Part shown: piece by piece, positions 6,470 through 12,015 of the stretch
Numbering within the stretch: position 1 is the first letter of the stretch
How the letters are laid out: each line of letters opens with the position of its first letter
Virus record (IMG/VR): IMGVR_UViG_3300049846_002872
Location: 1 to 20,870 of that record
Reading direction: 5' to 3' (one strand)
From: a virus
Length of the DNA stretch: 20,870 nt
Program-made: the position numbers and the translations under genes
Notes under the pieces: generated by a model
The model's database searches: none
What the model was told of the DNA's origin: nothing
The model's input: only the letters and a program-made list of their open reading frames with translations

Positions 6470-7324
6470 TTACCGACCAACGGAATTTGCAAGCAATTCT
6501 GCATGATGTTTTGCAAACTTATAAATTAAGCTAGAGGCGCCCTTTTTAATAGCCCTCCTCTGGTCTTCATCACCAACAATCTGTCCCTCCTCCTCCAGAT
6601 CTCTTACATAATCTTTTACGATCAAATGCAGAGATTGTGGATACTCTTTTAAATATCTCTCATCCTTGGATAATAACTTTTCAATTCTAAGCGGCTGGCA
6701 CAGGTATGTGTAGTCAATATCTGGAAGTTTTTCCGACTTATGTTTAGATCCTTGCCTCCATTGAGTTTCTTCTGCCTGAAAGACCTGCTTATACATCGCG
6801 TTATTGATCCTGACCACAACCCCTTCTGGCCTCATGAAGCCTGGAACTAACTTGCTACCTTCGGTTTTTAGATTATTCATGACTTCTTCCACCACTCCGG
6901 GATAAAAAGGGCCGTCATATAACAACGGCACAACGGTAACCTGATCTGGTAAAACACGAATAATTTCTTTAGTTTCAGGGTCTCTGTACCTCCACCAATC
7001 GAAAAGAACAAAAGTTTTCTGAGTCAAGCCTTCACCCGAATTAATCCCCGGCCCAACCCATTCACCATAATGAGTGCCCTCTCCAAGTATTTCAATTAAT
7101 TCTTCTTTTTTACTTTCTATGAATGCGGCAAAACCATAGTTATCATCTCCCGGAAAGATCCATCGAGTCCTGGACCCCGCACGAATCTGGTTGAGGCTAC
7201 CATTTTCATCTCGGTATATACACACTTGAGCGTTTGTGCCGTGCAATTTTTGAGTGATTTGACACTTGATTTCGCGCATCTGTTTGATTTTTGGGAAAGC
7301 CTGGAACTCCATATAATTCTCCAT
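6470..7324 (-). CDS. RNA ligase, Rnl2-like nucleotidyltransferase
   Basis: A 284-residue ATP-dependent RNA ligase-type enzyme, which would seal 3'-OH/5'-PO4 RNA ends through enzyme-AMP and RNA-adenylate intermediates. Visible nucleotidyltransferase motifs are: motif I KLHGTN (26-31, Lys26 the predicted adenylated residue), RAGSR (48-52), motif III THYGEWVG (84-91), a hydrophobic FVLFDWW strand (105-111), motif IV EGVVVR (167-172), and motif V near MYKQVF (177-182). The C-terminal 90 residues are a basic helical extension. Phage ligases commonly repair tRNAs cut by host defences, but no kinase partner or tRNA is in this window. Its ATG shares 1 bp with the stop of the upstream gene (TAATG). 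It is the distal gene of the leftward operon. Confidence 0.88.
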   Translation of the reverse strand: MENYMEFQAFPKIKQMREIKCQITQKLHGTNAQVCIYRDENGSLNQIRAGSRTRWIFPGDDNYGFAAFIESKKEELIEILGEGTHYGEWVGPGINSGEGLTQKTFVLFDWWRYRDPETKEIIRVLPDQVTVVPLLYDGPFYPGVVEEVMNNLKTEGSKLVPGFMRPEGVVVRINNAMYKQVFQAEETQWRQGSKHKSEKLPDIDYTYLCQPLRIEKLLSKDERYLKEYPQSLHLIVKDYVRDLEEEGQIVGDEDQRRAIKKGASSLIYKFAKHHAELLANSVGR

Positions 7325-8031
7325 TATTCTTTAAATTTATCAACTTCCTTAAGAACCCGCTCAAGGATAGTTTGTGATTCTGCGTTGTACTCATCAAACC
7401 AAGCACCAGATCCCATGCTTTGCACGAACTTGAAAGCGTACAGAATCTGACCAAATCTTAAATCGGGACTTTCCGTAATCAAGCGCTTGAGGATTTTAAC
7501 CAAGGCTAAATTGGCCTTTTGCCGAGGCCAAGCGAATTCTTCTATTATAGAATCAACATCATCTTCAAAACTATTATTAAATACCTGCTGTGTGTGTGCC
7601 GATTCCGTTTTGATTGCTGTTTCTGGGTAGGGCAAATTCTTATCGTCTAGAATATGTTTATTAATATCTGCAATTATATGTTTGCGCTCAGCATCTTCAG
7701 CCTCATTAGCCCAAAGCTGCATCAAGTCATTTATAGACGGGTCTTGATGAGCTAGAGTGATGGCATCCAGAATAAAAGAATCTGTGAGCTGGGCTTGACG
7801 CATCATGATCCCTATATCCAGAATATAGCTGATATGTTTTTTGGTCTCGCATATCTTTTCTAGATCATCTTCCAGATATTTTACTTTAGCGCGATATTGA
7901 CGGGCTAATTTATCATCCCAGTGGATCAAGTATAGACGCTCTTCATTTATATCAAAGCTATCGACAACCGTACCCTGGCAGCCGTTCATGAACTCAGCCG
8001 TGACTCTAACTTTATCTCCGAATTTTAGCAT
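7324..8031 (-). CDS. SH3/KOW-like N-terminal domain with phage-type C-terminal domain
   Basis: A 235-residue protein. Residues 1-55 (MLKFGDKVRVTAEF...GTVVDS...YLIHW) look like a small SH3/KOW-type beta-barrel. The middle (about 65-150) is helical and acidic. Residues about 170-228 (LVKILKRLITESPDLRFGQI, then a WF...ESQTILERV end) resemble a short domain seen at the C-terminus of many phage hypotheticals. Its function is unknown to me. A gaggag SD lies next to ATG 8031. The start abuts the stop of the upstream gene, and the stop overlaps the RNA ligase start, so they are co-translated. An N-terminus of the same style occurs in the protein at 13311-13724. Confidence 0.75.
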   Translation of the reverse strand: MLKFGDKVRVTAEFMNGCQGTVVDSFDINEERLYLIHWDDKLARQYRAKVKYLEDDLEKICETKKHISYILDIGIMMRQAQLTDSFILDAITLAHQDPSINDLMQLWANEAEDAERKHIIADINKHILDDKNLPYPETAIKTESAHTQQVFNNSFEDDVDSIIEEFAWPRQKANLALVKILKRLITESPDLRFGQILYAFKFVQSMGSGAWFDEYNAESQTILERVLKEVDKFKE

Positions 8032-8295
8032 CTACTTCTCCTCCGTTGTTTTGTCAAATCCATGCGCTTGCGCTACAAGGTCTTGTAGGGCAAAAGCGGC
8101 CTCGCGGTACTCTTTGCACTCTTCTACAGTAAAGGCCAGGTCGTCTGCAGCGCGGGCTATTTGCCATAACAGCGTATTTTCAGCTAAGCTTTCTTTAACT
8201 GCCGCTATTAATTTAACTGCGTCATCCTCGGAAAAGCCCATGCGCAAATAGTGAAAATCTAATTCTGTAAGTATTTTTCGCGAATCTTCGTTCAT
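8032..8295 (-). CDS. Hypothetical helical protein
   Basis: An 87-residue, acidic, helical protein without recognised family. Helices cover about 3-35 (ILTELDFHYLRMGFSEDD) and 40-80. There are no membrane segments, and the single Cys is not in a motif. ATG 8295 has an aaggag SD 8 nt upstream. Its TAG stop abuts the ATG of the next gene, so both are in one operon. No function can be assigned. Confidence 0.75.
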   Translation of the reverse strand: MNEDSRKILTELDFHYLRMGFSEDDAVKLIAAVKESLAENTLLWQIARAADDLAFTVEECKEYREAAFALQDLVAQAHGFDKTTEEK

Positions 8296-8307
8296 TTCAC
8301 CGACTCC

Positions 8308-8514
8308 TTAAAGAAGTGTGATGCAGGTCACTTTATCAAACCGTAAGACTTCCTTAGGCCCATTAACTATTGCCCACATAACCCCATCGCCGGCGGGGAA
8401 AACCTGCACCGTTGCCTTCTTTGATATAAAGTAGTAATTAGGCGAACCTTGATCACCCTGCTGACTGATACGAAGAACCTTATATTTACTTTTCCTGCGC
8501 AGAAAACCAAACAT
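8308..8514 (-). CDS. Small hypothetical protein
   Basis: A 68-residue basic protein, predicted all-beta. MFGFLRRKSKYKVL leads into strands YYFISKKATVQVF, WAIVNG and KVTCITLL. The hydrophobic-basic N-terminus (FGFLRRK) could associate peripherally with the membrane, but there is no transmembrane helix. A ggagt SD sits 5 nt before ATG 8514. It follows a very small membrane-protein gene by 11 bp. Family not recognised. Confidence 0.7.
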   Translation of the reverse strand: MFGFLRRKSKYKVLRISQQGDQGSPNYYFISKKATVQVFPAGDGVMWAIVNGPKEVLRFDKVTCITLL

Positions 8515-8525
8515 ACTTACTCCCG

Positions 8526-8648
8526 TTATTTAAAAAAGTGATATGCTACTAGTGCCGCCACAATTACCGCTATTGGTAAAGCAACGCGCCCAAGCTCGTA
8601 GCCAATAGCGCCGTAAAACCCAAGCTTGAATGCTTCTCGACGTTTCAT
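8526..8648 (-). CDS. Tiny membrane protein (40 aa)
   Basis: A 40-residue protein starting MKRREAFKLG and ending in HFFK. It has a basic N-terminus and one hydrophobic helix (about residues 22-37, RVALPIAVIVAALVAYHFF), so it should sit in the inner membrane with the N-terminus inside by the positive-inside rule. ATG 8648 has an aaggga SD 7 nt upstream, and both flanking genes are on the same strand with gaps of 11 and 29 bp. It is real by SD, frame and composition rather than by homology. Function unknown. Small phage membrane proteins often act in lysis, superinfection exclusion or host interference. Confidence 0.65.
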   Translation of the reverse strand: MKRREAFKLGFYGAIGYELGRVALPIAVIVAALVAYHFFK

Positions 8649-8677
8649 CTATATATCCCTTCATGTAAGATACACAA

Positions 8678-8821
8678 CTAGTCCCTACGGCTACACCACA
8701 AAACTAGCCATACAGGCCACATCAAGATAACTGTGGCAGCCCACGTAGCCAAGACAGCTCCTACAGCACCTATTGGTGCCACAACTAAAGTACTAATGAT
8801 TTTTAAAGCAATGTCTGTCAT
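8678..8821 (-). CDS. Tiny membrane protein (47 aa)
   Basis: A 47-residue hydrophobic protein (MTDIALKIISTLVVAPIGAV...). Hydrophobicity runs from about residue 5 to 41, enough for one long or two short membrane helices with a Gly/Pro-containing middle (APIGAVGAVLATWAA). The end is basic (WCSRRD), predicting a cytoplasmic C-terminus. A strong aggggaag SD lies 5 nt before ATG 8821. It has no recognised family. Together with the neighbouring 40-residue protein it forms a pair of very short membrane proteins in a gap that longer genes leave open. Confidence 0.65.
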   Translation of the reverse strand: MTDIALKIISTLVVAPIGAVGAVLATWAATVILMWPVWLVLWCSRRD

Positions 8822-8833
8822 TTTCTTCCCCTA

Positions 8834-9169
8834 TCAATTGAAATATACAGCTGAACCAGAGACAGTGGTTTCAACTCTGAGTCCTTCTGTATCACGAAGT
8901 AAGGTAATAAGTTCTTCTATTAACAGGCATGTAACGCTAGGATCTTTAGGAGAAATATCAGCATCGCGGCAAAATCGCTCGAAATGTCCACGCTCGCCAA
9001 ACCAGCGCAATAAATAATAATCACGGCCATCACGTACTGCTCTATATAAGCAATCTGCAATTTCTTTCTGGCTCTCGAATACGTAATCTCTAATTAACTT
9101 TTCTTGTTTATTTCTTTCCATTAGGTCGTCTTGAAGCGCCTGATTAATGCTGTCTCTTATAATGCCCAT
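8834..9169 (-). CDS. Hypothetical protein
   Basis: A 111-residue charged, helical protein of unknown family. A long basic-acidic helix spans about 3-50 (IRDSINQALQDDLMERNKQE). It is followed by aromatic-rich DYYLLRWFGERGHFERFC, another helix with CLLIEELITLLRD, and a terminal strand (VETTVSGSAVYFN). There are no membrane segments or metal motifs. ATG 9169 has an aaggga SD about 9 nt upstream. Its neighbours on both sides are short genes on the same strand with 12-16 bp gaps, consistent with one operon. Confidence 0.75.
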   Translation of the reverse strand: MGIIRDSINQALQDDLMERNKQEKLIRDYVFESQKEIADCLYRAVRDGRDYYLLRWFGERGHFERFCRDADISPKDPSVTCLLIEELITLLRDTEGLRVETTVSGSAVYFN

Positions 9170-9185
9170 CTTAAGTTTCCCTTCT

Positions 9186-9428
9186 TCAAGGCTCGATAGG
9201 TTCTTCAGGCAGCGTAAAGCCGAGATTCGCGGCCACTACGCGCAAACTGTCCCACAAGTACTGACGTAAGCTGTCCCTGTTTGCGCTATGAACTACGACT
9301 TCTTCGCACATTTCCCTTCGGGGCTTGCATATGCTTAAAAAAAGGTCGCCGGCGTACTCTTCAGCTTGGACTGCAAAATTGAGTGTATCTGGATTACCCC
9401 ACTCACTTTTGAAATTACTCGCGTTCAT
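9186..9428 (-). CDS. Hypothetical protein
   Basis: An 80-residue soluble protein without recognised domain. The first half is mixed (NFAVQAEEYAGDLFLSICKP). The second half carries a probable helix (SANRDSLRQYLWDSLRVVAA), and the end is acidic and Pro-rich (LPEEPIEP). ATG 9428 has a clear aaggag SD 9 nt upstream. That SD overlaps the end of the previous membrane-protein gene. It shows no relation to the neighbouring short proteins. Confidence 0.72.
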   Translation of the reverse strand: MNASNFKSEWGNPDTLNFAVQAEEYAGDLFLSICKPRREMCEEVVVHSANRDSLRQYLWDSLRVVAANLGFTLPEEPIEP

Positions 9429-9430
9429 TT

Positions 9431-9793
9431 TTATTGCTCCTTCTTCAACGAGCTAACTAAATGCGACAAATCACTAGCTTCAGTAGCTACGAAAATGCTC
9501 GGACTTACTGCCGCTTGAAGGAGCGGAGCCAAACCATTAACGCCGGTAAATAGTGAAGCCCCAACCATAACCCACGCGGCTAAAATGAATCCACCCGCAC
9601 GCTGAATGTTACCTAACGACTTTTCGGTACTGGCTAGCCGGAAAAAGACGGAGCCGATAAGTATCAGCGGAAGGCTGACGGACAGCCAGTGGGCCGCAGC
9701 TCGGATAGCAAAGAACCAAGCTATTTGGCTGATAAGTGAATCGACTGTGTGTGAAGTTGCCTTGATGATTTCGATGATTGTTTCGGTGTTCAT
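9431..9793 (-). CDS. Small multi-pass membrane protein
   Basis: A 120-residue integral membrane protein, probably with three helices: about 22-34 (weak), 37-52 (LSVSLPLILIGSVFFRL) and 66-90 (AGGFILAAWVMVGASLFTGV), with a polar C-terminus ending LKKEQ. Length and topology would suit a holin-like or pore-forming protein, but no endolysin gene is adjacent, so this is only a possibility. ATG 9793 overlaps the stop of the preceding gene (ATGA). Its SD (agggag) lies in the last codons of that gene, so translation is probably coupled. Confidence 0.75.
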   Translation of the reverse strand: MNTETIIEIIKATSHTVDSLISQIAWFFAIRAAAHWLSVSLPLILIGSVFFRLASTEKSLGNIQRAGGFILAAWVMVGASLFTGVNGLAPLLQAAVSPSIFVATEASDLSHLVSSLKKEQ

Positions 9794-9966
9794 ACTCGAC
9801 TCCCTAAGTAGTTAAATAATTGTCTTATATTTGATATAGGTTTTTTGAAAGGATGTAGAAGCGTTTGTTGCGTTTCCTTGTCCCCAAAAGCCGCCTCAAT
9901 TAATGCAAATGGGAGAAATATATAAGTGGCTATTATGTCTTCCGCTGTTGGTCTGTAGTCGCTCAC
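9790..9966 (-). CDS. Tiny protein with YLG tail (58 aa)
   Basis: A 58-residue protein starting at GTG 9966 (MSDYRPTAEDIIATYIFLPF) with an agggagg SD 5 nt upstream. Residues 11-27 are moderately hydrophobic and could be a membrane anchor. The C-terminus IRQLFNYLGSRV carries the motif shared with three upstream neighbours. The GTG start overlaps the upstream stop (GTGA) and its own stop overlaps the downstream ATG (ATGA). Codons for the tail YLGS contain the next gene's SD. Being below 60 residues with a GTG start, it is easily missed. No known family recognised. Confidence 0.65.
   Translation of the reverse strand: MSDYRPTAEDIIATYIFLPFALIEAAFGDKETQQTLLHPFKKPISNIRQLFNYLGSRV
9800..9815 (-). repeat. 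Degenerate copy of initiation/tail repeat
   Basis: The plus strand reads ctccctaagtagttaa, related to the exact 16-mer at 10125 and 10291. Read on the minus strand it encodes part of the NYLGS tail of one gene and supplies the SD of the next (start 9793). Confidence 0.5.
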
Positions 9967-10118
9967 AATGCCCTCCCTATATAATTAATGAATTGTTTGG
10001 CTTTCTCGACGCAGAAGGACGACAGATGCCCGTGGCCGCCAACCTCACGTTCAAGTATGCATATAAAAAATATAGCGAGAATTGTCAGACACGGTAAAAG
10101 ACAAATAGCTTCTATCAC
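9963..10118 (-). CDS. Tiny membrane protein with YIG tail (51 aa)
   Basis: A 51-residue protein from GTG 10118, with an agggag SD 6 nt upstream. The N-terminal segment (ICLLPCLTILAIFFICIL, residues 5-22) is strongly hydrophobic, either a membrane anchor or an uncleaved signal. It contains three cysteines, with another (FCVE) near residue 36. The tail KAKQFINYIGRAL has the motif shared by the neighbouring short proteins. The GTG overlaps the upstream TGA and its own TGA overlaps the next GTG (both GTGA). The gene is supported by SD, two coupling overlaps and the shared motif, but function is unknown. Confidence 0.65.
   Translation of the reverse strand: MIEAICLLPCLTILAIFFICILEREVGGHGHLSSFCVEKAKQFINYIGRAL
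9973..9988 (-). repeat. Degenerate copy of initiation/tail repeat
   Basis: The plus strand reads ctccctatataattaa. Read on the minus strand this encodes the INYIGR tail of the 51-residue protein and contains the gggag SD of the gene starting at 9966. Confidence 0.5.
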
Positions 10119-10285
10119 AACACACTCCCTAGATAGCTTAAGAGTTGTTTACTCTTACTGATTCCAATTCGAGTGAGGTAGACAGCAAGAAACTCGTACT
10201 TTCCATTGGTAGGACTGGGAAACGTCATTAAGGCAACTAATACCCACAGAACTCCCATGGCGGTTAATGCATTATCGGCCGTCAT
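10115..10285 (-). CDS. Tiny membrane protein with YLG tail (56 aa)
   Basis: A 56-residue protein from ATG 10285, with an agggagg SD 4-5 nt upstream inside the previous gene. Residues 6-22 (ALTAMGVLWVLVALMTF) form a probable membrane helix, followed by a basic C-terminal half that would be cytoplasmic or lumenal. It ends KSKQLLSYLGSVL, the shared motif. It overlaps the previous gene by 14 bp and the next by 4 bp (GTGA). Family not recognised. It is shorter than common gene-calling limits. Confidence 0.65.
   Translation of the reverse strand: MTADNALTAMGVLWVLVALMTFPSPTNGKYEFLAVYLTRIGISKSKQLLSYLGSVL
10125..10140 (-). repeat. Exact 16-bp repeat, copy A
   Basis: The plus strand reads ctccctagatagctta, identical to 10291-10306. 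On the minus strand it encodes LSYLGS at the end of the 56-residue protein and holds the SD for the GTG at 10118. Confidence 0.75.
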
Positions 10286-10529
10286 AGGTCCTCCCTAGAT
10301 AGCTTATGAAAGCGAACGCTAACTGACGCAACTGCTGGATGCGGGGAGGGACATACTCAATTAAATCAAAGTTGCTATCGGCATTAAGATAATAACGCCC
10401 GTCGGCTGAAACACACGTGGGCTCGCCAGTGAGGTCTAGGTAGTAAAAAAGAGAATTATTAGGGTCTTTCTTTACCTCAACTACATCGCCGCTTCGGGTC
10501 TTGTAGTAATGTCCGTGTTTGAGAACCAT
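10272..10529 (-). CDS. Small protein with YLG tail (85 aa)
   Basis: An 85-residue protein. The first 55 residues are beta-rich with a VLKHGHYYKTRSGDVVEV start that resembles short phage SH3-like modules. The C-terminal helix (PPRIQQLRQLAFAFISYLGR) carries the shared Q-L-(several residues)-Y-L-G-R motif and a short extra tail (TYDGR). ATG 10529 has an aggagg SD. It overlaps the next gene by 14 bp, and the SD of that gene is in the codons for YLGR. It is the first member of the four-gene chain that shares this ending. Function unknown. Confidence 0.72.
   Translation of the reverse strand: MVLKHGHYYKTRSGDVVEVKKDPNNSLFYYLDLTGEPTCVSADGRYYLNADSNFDLIEYVPPRIQQLRQLAFAFISYLGRTYDGR
10291..10306 (-). 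repeat. Exact 16-bp repeat, copy B
   Basis: The plus strand reads ctccctagatagctta, identical to 10125-10140 (166 bp apart). On the minus strand it encodes ISYLGR in the 85-residue protein and holds the SD for the ATG at 10285. Confidence 0.75.
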
Positions 10530-10544
10530 TTCCCTGACCTCCTA

Positions 10545-10931
10545 CTACTCGTCAAAGTCACGTTCTGTTTCTGGAAGGCGTATGAACTTAAACATGGTGA
10601 GGGATACCTTAAGGCGTTCCTGCACCTCATCTTCATCCTTACAGTAGTTACTATACAACCAAGGTTGATTCTTGCCATCCAACGGCACTATTACATGAAG
10701 TGCCCGCTTAACCTTTGGTTTTGGCGCGGTATAGAGGTGCCAGCCGGCGGCAGTACTCGACATATTTAGCCCGAGATGAGCCTCGGGCGTACCTTCGCTA
10801 TCCATGCCGTACCACAAACCATCACGGGTCAGGAAGTAAGGGACAAAATACCTACTAGCATAGAATAAATCCTTGCATACCTTAATCTCGCCCGGCTTCC
10901 TACCTTCCATTAACTTATTCAATGTTGCCAT
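10545..10931 (-). CDS. Hypothetical protein
   Basis: A 128-residue soluble protein with no recognised family. The N-terminus is basic (MATLNKLMEGRKPGE), followed by aromatic-rich beta segments (YFVPYFLTRDGLWYGMDSEG, WHLYTAPKPKVKRALHVIVP) and an acidic helix (CKDEDEVQERLKVSL). I chose ATG 10931 because ggag lies 9 nt upstream. Upstream ATGs at 10946 and 10994 lack an SD and would overlap the previous gene. The region around this start is 18 of 22 identical to the start region of the gene at 11531, suggesting a shared or duplicated initiation segment. Confidence 0.72.
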   Translation of the reverse strand: MATLNKLMEGRKPGEIKVCKDLFYASRYFVPYFLTRDGLWYGMDSEGTPEAHLGLNMSSTAAGWHLYTAPKPKVKRALHVIVPLDGKNQPWLYSNYCKDEDEVQERLKVSLTMFKFIRLPETERDFDE

Positions 10932-10950
10932 GTTATCAGTCTCCATTTTC
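10929..10950 (-). repeat. Initiation-region repeat, copy A
   Basis: This 22-bp segment, covering the SD and ATG of the gene starting at 10931, is identical at 18 of 22 positions to 11529-11550. Both contain tggag, then an ataacatg start. Confidence 0.5.
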
Positions 10951-11196
10951 ACAAGTTGTTTTGATCCTTTTGAGAAAGCGCTCGGGTAGATCAAAGGTTA
11001 TTTCTCCATTATTCCCACAGCCAACGGAAACTGAATATCTAGTAATACTTGGAAAGACCATGACCAGATCCGTTACATTGCCATACTTGCCGCATTGGAA
11101 AAATTCCATCCTCTTTTTTATCATTTGTTCTTTTGCAGACAAGTGCGACCCTCCCCATATTATGCAAACAGCGGTTCCGTAAGTTAGCAAGCTCAT
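10936..11196 (-). CDS. Probable exported small protein
   Basis: An 86-residue protein with a short hydrophobic N-terminus (MSLLTYGTAVCIIWGGSHLSA) that could be a signal peptide or membrane anchor, though it lacks the usual N-terminal Lys/Arg. The mature part has three cysteines (FQCGKYG, VGCGNNG, TTCENG) that could form disulfides outside the cytoplasm. ATG 11196 overlaps the upstream stop (ATGA), and the SD is weak (tgaggg), so initiation may depend on coupling. Its partner upstream also has a signal peptide. Family unknown. Interference with the host envelope is one guess. Confidence 0.65.
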   Translation of the reverse strand: MSLLTYGTAVCIIWGGSHLSAKEQMIKKRMEFFQCGKYGNVTDLVMVFPSITRYSVSVGCGNNGEITFDLPERFLKRIKTTCENGD

Positions 11197-11531
11197 GGAG
11201 ACGCCCTCATCAATTTAATATGACTCGTTCTGCACAAAACCAATAAGTTAAGCAACTCTTCATATTTCTGTATAGTGATGCTGCGTCTGTAACCGTAAAG
11301 GTTGCATGAATACTTGCCGTTGCCGCGAGCTTCTTCAAAAAAAGACCATCCGGCTTTGGCTCCCAGGCAATCTGCAGTTTTTTCACACGTGTATAAAAAT
11401 ATCGTTTTGCTATTTTCTCTATACAAAGTTTCAGAGTAGGACTCATCTACTTTTGATTGCTCTCCATAAGCTATGGATGTTACTGCAATAATCGTCCCAT
11501 AAACAAACGCTAACTTTGCCAAAATCGTCAT
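11193..11531 (-). CDS. Secreted or periplasmic small protein
   Basis: A 112-residue protein with a good signal peptide: MTILAKLAFVYGTIIAVTSIAYG, then a likely cleavage after AYG before EQSK. The mature part (about 89 residues) has four cysteines (YTCEKTADC, YSCNLYG, LVLCRT), suited to two disulfides. ATG 11531 is chosen over an upstream TTG-type start because a ggagg SD lies 8 nt upstream and the signal peptide then begins correctly. Its stop overlaps the next gene (ATGA), which also looks exported. Family not recognised. Export implies action in the envelope of the infected cell. Confidence 0.72.
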   Translation of the reverse strand: MTILAKLAFVYGTIIAVTSIAYGEQSKVDESYSETLYRENSKTIFLYTCEKTADCLGAKAGWSFFEEARGNGKYSCNLYGYRRSITIQKYEELLNLLVLCRTSHIKLMRASP

Positions 11532-11550
11532 GTTATTGGCCTCCAGTTTC
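11529..11550 (-). repeat. Initiation-region repeat, copy B
   Basis: This segment is 18 of 22 identical to 10929-10950. It covers the ggagg SD and ATG of the gene starting at 11531. Weaker similarity continues about 18 bp into the two genes. Confidence 0.5.
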
Positions 11551-12015
11551 TTCAATTAAAATAATCTTAGCTAGATCAATCGCTTCATCCAAACTTTCTG
11601 CTCTAAATCCAGCTAATTGATTCACAAAGGTGTGATCGTGCACGTTCCCTTTTTCCATGATTAATACAACAGGAACTCGCGCTGCGTCTGCCCATCCAAG
11701 CTCAACCATAGTTCCAATGGATACCCTGGTAGCTCCAAGTAAATTTACGATAATTAAATCAGCTCTTTGGCAATCAAACCTGTCTCTAGCAATAATGGCC
11801 TGATCCCTAGAGAGGGTTTGATCATAACCAGTGGCGCTGATGGATCTCTCTTCCAACAGGTAGTCCTTGCCACGCATTGGCGACAGTCCAAAAATTGGCT
11901 TCAATTTTTTAATAGCGTATTGACGCCAGTTGGTAGCGCCCTCGTACGTCAATCCAGTAATTGGTCCTGCCAGATAAACAAGTTTGTTTGACACGCCCAT
12001 CGTCCTTTCGCTCAT
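11533..12015 (-). CDS. Nucleoside 2-deoxyribosyltransferase-like protein
   Basis: A 160-residue protein of the nucleoside 2-deoxyribosyltransferase-like Rossmann superfamily. Visible signatures are the N-terminal VYLAGPITG (13-21), SPMRG (45-49), a RDRFDCQRADLIIVNLLG segment (77-94), and SIGTMVELGWA (99-109), where Glu105 is the expected nucleophile. Enzymes of this family exchange bases between deoxynucleosides or hydrolyse nucleotide glycosidic bonds. In a phage this could serve nucleotide salvage or remodelling of nucleotide signals. ATG 12015 overlaps the stop of the nuclease-like gene upstream (ATGA). An internal ATG at 12000 is the alternative start. Exact substrate cannot be read. Confidence 0.8.
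   Translation of the reverse strand: MSERTMGVSNKLVYLAGPITGLTYEGATNWRQYAIKKLKPIFGLSPMRGKDYLLEERSISATGYDQTLSRDQAIIARDRFDCQRADLIIVNLLGATRVSIGTMVELGWADAARVPVVLIMEKGNVHDHTFVNQLAGFRAESLDEAIDLAKIILIEETGGQ

Noticed and set aside
6455-6470. Short inverted repeat aagag/ctctt between convergent genes as a bidirectional terminator
   Set aside because: The stem is only 5 bp, has no U-tract on either strand, and overlaps coding sequence.
9431-9793. Firm assignment of the 120-residue membrane protein as holin
   Set aside because: Topology fits, but there is no endolysin or spanin gene nearby and no family match visible.
9903-10097. Plus-strand frame in the small-gene region
   Set aside because: It runs opposite two coupled, SD-supported minus-strand genes and has no operon context on the plus strand.
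10509-10769. Plus-strand frame opposite the 128-residue protein
   Set aside because: There is no SD, and the minus-strand frame fits its operon and has a good SD.
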